DNA from: Hyphomicrobiales bacterium
GTDB lineage: Bacteria > Pseudomonadota > Alphaproteobacteria > Rhizobiales > S144-35
Assembly (NCBI GenBank): GCA_015494185.1
Contig: WGBT01000347.1
Coordinates: 1-7,620, forward strand
Length of the DNA: 7,620 nucleotides
Reading direction: 5' to 3'
Below are positions 5,401 to 7,620 of this stretch, in pieces. How positions within the stretch are numbered: position 1 is the stretch's first letter; each line of letters begins with the position of its first letter. The notes beneath the pieces were generated by a model. The model was not told the origin of the DNA and made no database searches. It worked only from the letters and a program-made list of their open reading frames with translations. The position numbers and the translations under genes were made by a program.

Positions 5401-6282
5401 ATGTGCAACAAAACCGGCTCAAATCATGGTTCAGACCTTGGCTCTGATGAGGCGGAAGGGAAAGCCCGCAAGGGGCCGCAAATTCACCCGACAGCCCTGG
5501 TCGATCCCCGGGCGGAACTTGCGGAAGGGGTGGTGATTGGGCCGTTTTGTCAGATCGGTCCGCATGTCGTTTTAGAGCGCAATGTCAAGCTGCATTCCCA
5601 TGTGGTAATCGCCAATCGTACCCGTTTGGGGGAGAATTGCGAGGTCTATCCCTTTGCCGCGTTGGGGCATCCACCGCAGGATTTGAAATTCGATGGCGAA
5701 GAAAGCCGCCTGGAAATCGGACCGAATACCGTGATCCGGGAACATGTCACCATGCATATCGGCACCCGCCATGGCCAACTGTGCACCAAAGTGGGCGCGG
5801 GCGGCCTGTTCATGGTGGGCGCGCATGTTGCGCATGATTGTGAAGTGGGCGATGATGTCGTGTTCATCAACAATGCCACCCTTGCCGGACACTGTAAAAT
5901 TGCCGACCGGGTGATCTTGGGGGGGCTTTGTGCGGTTCATCAATATGTTCGCATTGGCGAACAAGCCTTTGTCGGCGGCATGGCCGGGGTGGAAAATGAT
6001 GTCATTCCCTATGGCATGGTGATCGGCAACCGGGCGGCGCTGGCGGGCTTGAATCTGATCGGGCTGAAACGGCGCGGGCTTAGCCGCGAAGATATCTACA
6101 TCTTGCGCCGGGCTTACCGGATGATCTTTGGCCAGGAGGGCGCTTCACAGGATAGGACATTGAGCGAGCGGTTGGCTCTTGCCGAGCGGGAATTTGGGAG
6201 CCATGAACAGGTGCGGCAGATCATCGCCTTCATCAAGGCGCCTTCCCGGCGTTCTTTATGCACTCCCCGGCGGGCGAAATAG
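5401..6282 (+). CDS. lpxA: UDP-N-acetylglucosamine O-acyltransferase LpxA
   Basis: LpxA performs the first step of lipid A synthesis: transfer of a 3-hydroxyacyl chain from ACP to O-3 of UDP-GlcNAc, in the cytoplasm. The 293-residue product carries about 28 extra N-terminal residues before IHPTA, where typical LpxA begins. The left-handed beta-helix of hexapeptide repeats runs about 29-210, with QDLKF (93-97), IREHVTMHIGT (112-122), GAHVAHDC (140-147, catalytic His145, E. coli His125), LAGHCK (161-166) and AVHQYVRIG (178-186, His180). Gly193 matches the E. coli Gly173 hydrocarbon ruler, suggesting a long acyl chain near C14. The C-terminal helical domain contains GLKRRGLSREDIY. lpxI and lpxB do not follow; guaA does, after 73 nt. 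Confidence 0.96.
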   Translation: MCNKTGSNHGSDLGSDEAEGKARKGPQIHPTALVDPRAELAEGVVIGPFCQIGPHVVLERNVKLHSHVVIANRTRLGENCEVYPFAALGHPPQDLKFDGEESRLEIGPNTVIREHVTMHIGTRHGQLCTKVGAGGLFMVGAHVAHDCEVGDDVVFINNATLAGHCKIADRVILGGLCAVHQYVRIGEQAFVGGMAGVENDVIPYGMVIGNRAALAGLNLIGLKRRGLSREDIYILRRAYRMIFGQEGASQDRTLSERLALAEREFGSHEQVRQIIAFIKAPSRRSLCTPRRAK

Positions 6283-6355
6283 GGCCGTTGGCCCAAGGTT
6301 CAAGGTTTGAGATCGGGGCAATCATCAAGACGCATTCTTCAGGGACAATCGGATT

Positions 6356-7620
6356 ATGGGGAATCACATCCTGATCATTGATTTCGGCTCGCAAGTGACC
6401 CAGCTCATCGCCCGGCGGATTCGCGAGGCGGGGGTTTATTCGGAGATTGTTCCGTTTCACAACGCTGAAGAGGCGTTTCATGTCCAGCAGCCTGCCGCGG
6501 TGATCTTGTCGGGCGGGCCCGCCAGTGTGCTCGATCAGGGCACGCCACGCGCGCCCCAGGCGATTTTTGAAGCGGGCATTCCAGTCCTTGGCATTTGTTA
6601 CGGTGAGCAAACCATGGTGGCGCAATTGGGGGGTGAGGTGGAGGCGGCCCAGCACCGGGAATTTGGCCGCGCTGAATTGGAAGTGGTGGCCGAAAGCCCA
6701 TTGTTTGAAGGCATTTGGGCGGTGCATGACCGCGATCAGGTCTGGATGAGCCATGGCGACCGGGTGATTTCCCTGCCGCCGGGTTTCCGGGTCATAGGCG
6801 TGTCGGAAAATGCCCCTTTTGCGGCGATTGCCGACGAGGCGCGGAAATTTTATGGGCTGCAATTTCATCCCGAAGTCGTTCACACCCCGAAAGGGCAGAA
6901 AATACTGGAAAACTTTGCCCATAAGATTGCCGGGCTCGAAGATGAATGGACCATGGCGGCCTTTCGCGAAACCGCAATCGAAAAAATTCGCCGCCAGGTG
7001 GGCAAGGGGCGGGTCATTTGCGGATTGTCGGGAGGCGTCGATTCCGCGGTTGCGGCGGTTTTGATCCATGAAGCGATTGGTGATCAGCTGCATTGCATCT
7101 TTGTCGATCACGGGTTGTTGCGGGAAAATGAGGCCGAGGAAGTGGTACGCCTGTTCCGCGGCCACTACAATATTCCGCTCACGGTCGTTGCGGCCGAGGA
7201 CCGTTTCTTGACAGCCCTTGAGGGGCAGAGTGATCCGGAGGCCAAACGCAAGATCATTGGCGGTTTGTTCATCGATGTGTTCGAGGAGGAAGCCGCCAAG
7301 CTTGGCGGGGCGGATTTTCTCGCCCAAGGCACGCTTTATCCCGATGTGATCGAGAGCGTGTCTTTCACCGGGGGGCCTTCGGTCACCATCAAATCGCACC
7401 ATAATGTCGGCGGCTTGCCCGCACGTATGAAGTTGGAGCTGGTGGAGCCCTTGCGGGAATTGTTCAAGGATGAAGTGCGCAAGCTGGGGCGGGAGCTGGG
7501 CTTGCCGGAGGCTTTCATCAAACGCCATCCTTTCCCAGGACCAGGTCTTGCGATCCGCTTGCCGGGGGGGGTGAGCCGCGAAAAGCTTAAGATTTTGCGC
7601 CGTGCGGATGCGATCTATCT
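6356..7620 (+). CDS. guaA: GMP synthase (glutamine-hydrolysing), 3' end beyond the window
   Basis: GuaA converts XMP to GMP using ATP and ammonia released from glutamine. 421 codons are present from ATG 6356; the family is about 515-525 residues, so roughly 100 are missing beyond the edge. The class I glutamine amidotransferase domain (about 1-195) has IDFGSQVTQLIARRIRE, LSGGPASV (51-58), nucleophile Cys81 in GICYGEQ, and His171/Glu173 in QFHPEV. The ATP pyrophosphatase domain has the P-loop GLSGGVDSA (223-231), FVDHGLLR, GTLYPDVIES and SHHNVGGLP. The C-terminal dimerisation part begins with RHPFPGPGLAIR. AGGGA (6341-6345) lies 10 nt upstream of the ATG. No terminator separates it from lpxA; a short GGGCC-GTT-GGCCC stem (6282-6294) lacks a T run, so readthrough is possible. 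An eight-G tract (7564-7571) is in frame. Confidence 0.97.
   Translation, partial: MGNHILIIDFGSQVTQLIARRIREAGVYSEIVPFHNAEEAFHVQQPAAVILSGGPASVLDQGTPRAPQAIFEAGIPVLGICYGEQTMVAQLGGEVEAAQHREFGRAELEVVAESPLFEGIWAVHDRDQVWMSHGDRVISLPPGFRVIGVSENAPFAAIADEARKFYGLQFHPEVVHTPKGQKILENFAHKIAGLEDEWTMAAFRETAIEKIRRQVGKGRVICGLSGGVDSAVAAVLIHEAIGDQLHCIFVDHGLLRENEAEEVVRLFRGHYNIPLTVVAAEDRFLTALEGQSDPEAKRKIIGGLFIDVFEEEAAKLGGADFLAQGTLYPDVIESVSFTGGPSVTIKSHHNVGGLPARMKLELVEPLRELFKDEVRKLGRELGLPEAFIKRHPFPGPGLAIRLPGGVSREKLKILRRADAIY

Noticed and set aside
6282..6294. Rho-independent terminator after lpxA
   Set aside because: The GGGCC-GTT-GGCCC stem is only 5 bp and is followed by AAGGTT, not a T run.
6233..7528. 431-codon open frame antisense to guaA and the lpxA end
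   Set aside because: It lies opposite a clear guaA frame with all catalytic motifs. The translation shows no domain, and long antisense frames are common opposite GC-rich genes.

Overview
The window looks like chromosome from a Gram-negative bacterium, most probably an alphaproteobacterium. Lipid A synthesis genes (fabZ, lpxA) show the outer membrane. The RuvB sequence type and the ruvB-ybgC pairing fit Alphaproteobacteria. That placement rests on recalled family patterns, not on a search. Most genes are GC-rich with G/C-ending codons. A clearly more AT-rich stretch runs from about 4440 into the first third of fabZ.

Layout, left to right. Positions 1-50 may hold the first codons of a leftward gene that runs off the edge. 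Positions 51-349 are AT-rich, with a possible leftward promoter and a nested dyad. A leftward gene (350-1777) encodes a membrane-anchored alpha/beta hydrolase of the DUF900 type. A divergent spacer (1778-2129) contains a dense cluster of dyads. The rightward pair ruvB (2130-3209) and ybgC (3274-3759) follows. ruvX (yqgF) points left and overlaps the ybgC tail by 26 bp. Upstream of ruvX is a large imperfect inverted repeat (about 4331-4458, inner arms 25 bp and perfect), then an AT-rich stretch with a doubtful 74-codon ORF. The rightward series fabZ (4783-5316), lpxA (5401-6282) and guaA (6356 to the right edge, incomplete) completes the window. A tandem 18-nt repeat, which is also a 24-codon micro-ORF, separates fabZ from lpxA.

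Functionally this is housekeeping: Holliday junction branch migration (RuvB), a RuvC-like nuclease fold protein (RuvX), an acyl-CoA thioesterase usually tied to the Tol-Pal envelope system (YbgC), fatty acid and lipid A synthesis (FabZ, LpxA) and GMP synthesis (GuaA). The gene order is unusual. ruvB lacks ruvC/ruvA upstream, ybgC lacks tolQ downstream, and fabZ-lpxA lack lpxD before and lpxI/lpxB after. No defence system, CRISPR array, integrase, transposase or RNA gene was recognised. The parts least explained by known genes are the inverted repeat at 4331-4458, the repeat-coded micro-ORF before lpxA, and the anchored hydrolase.
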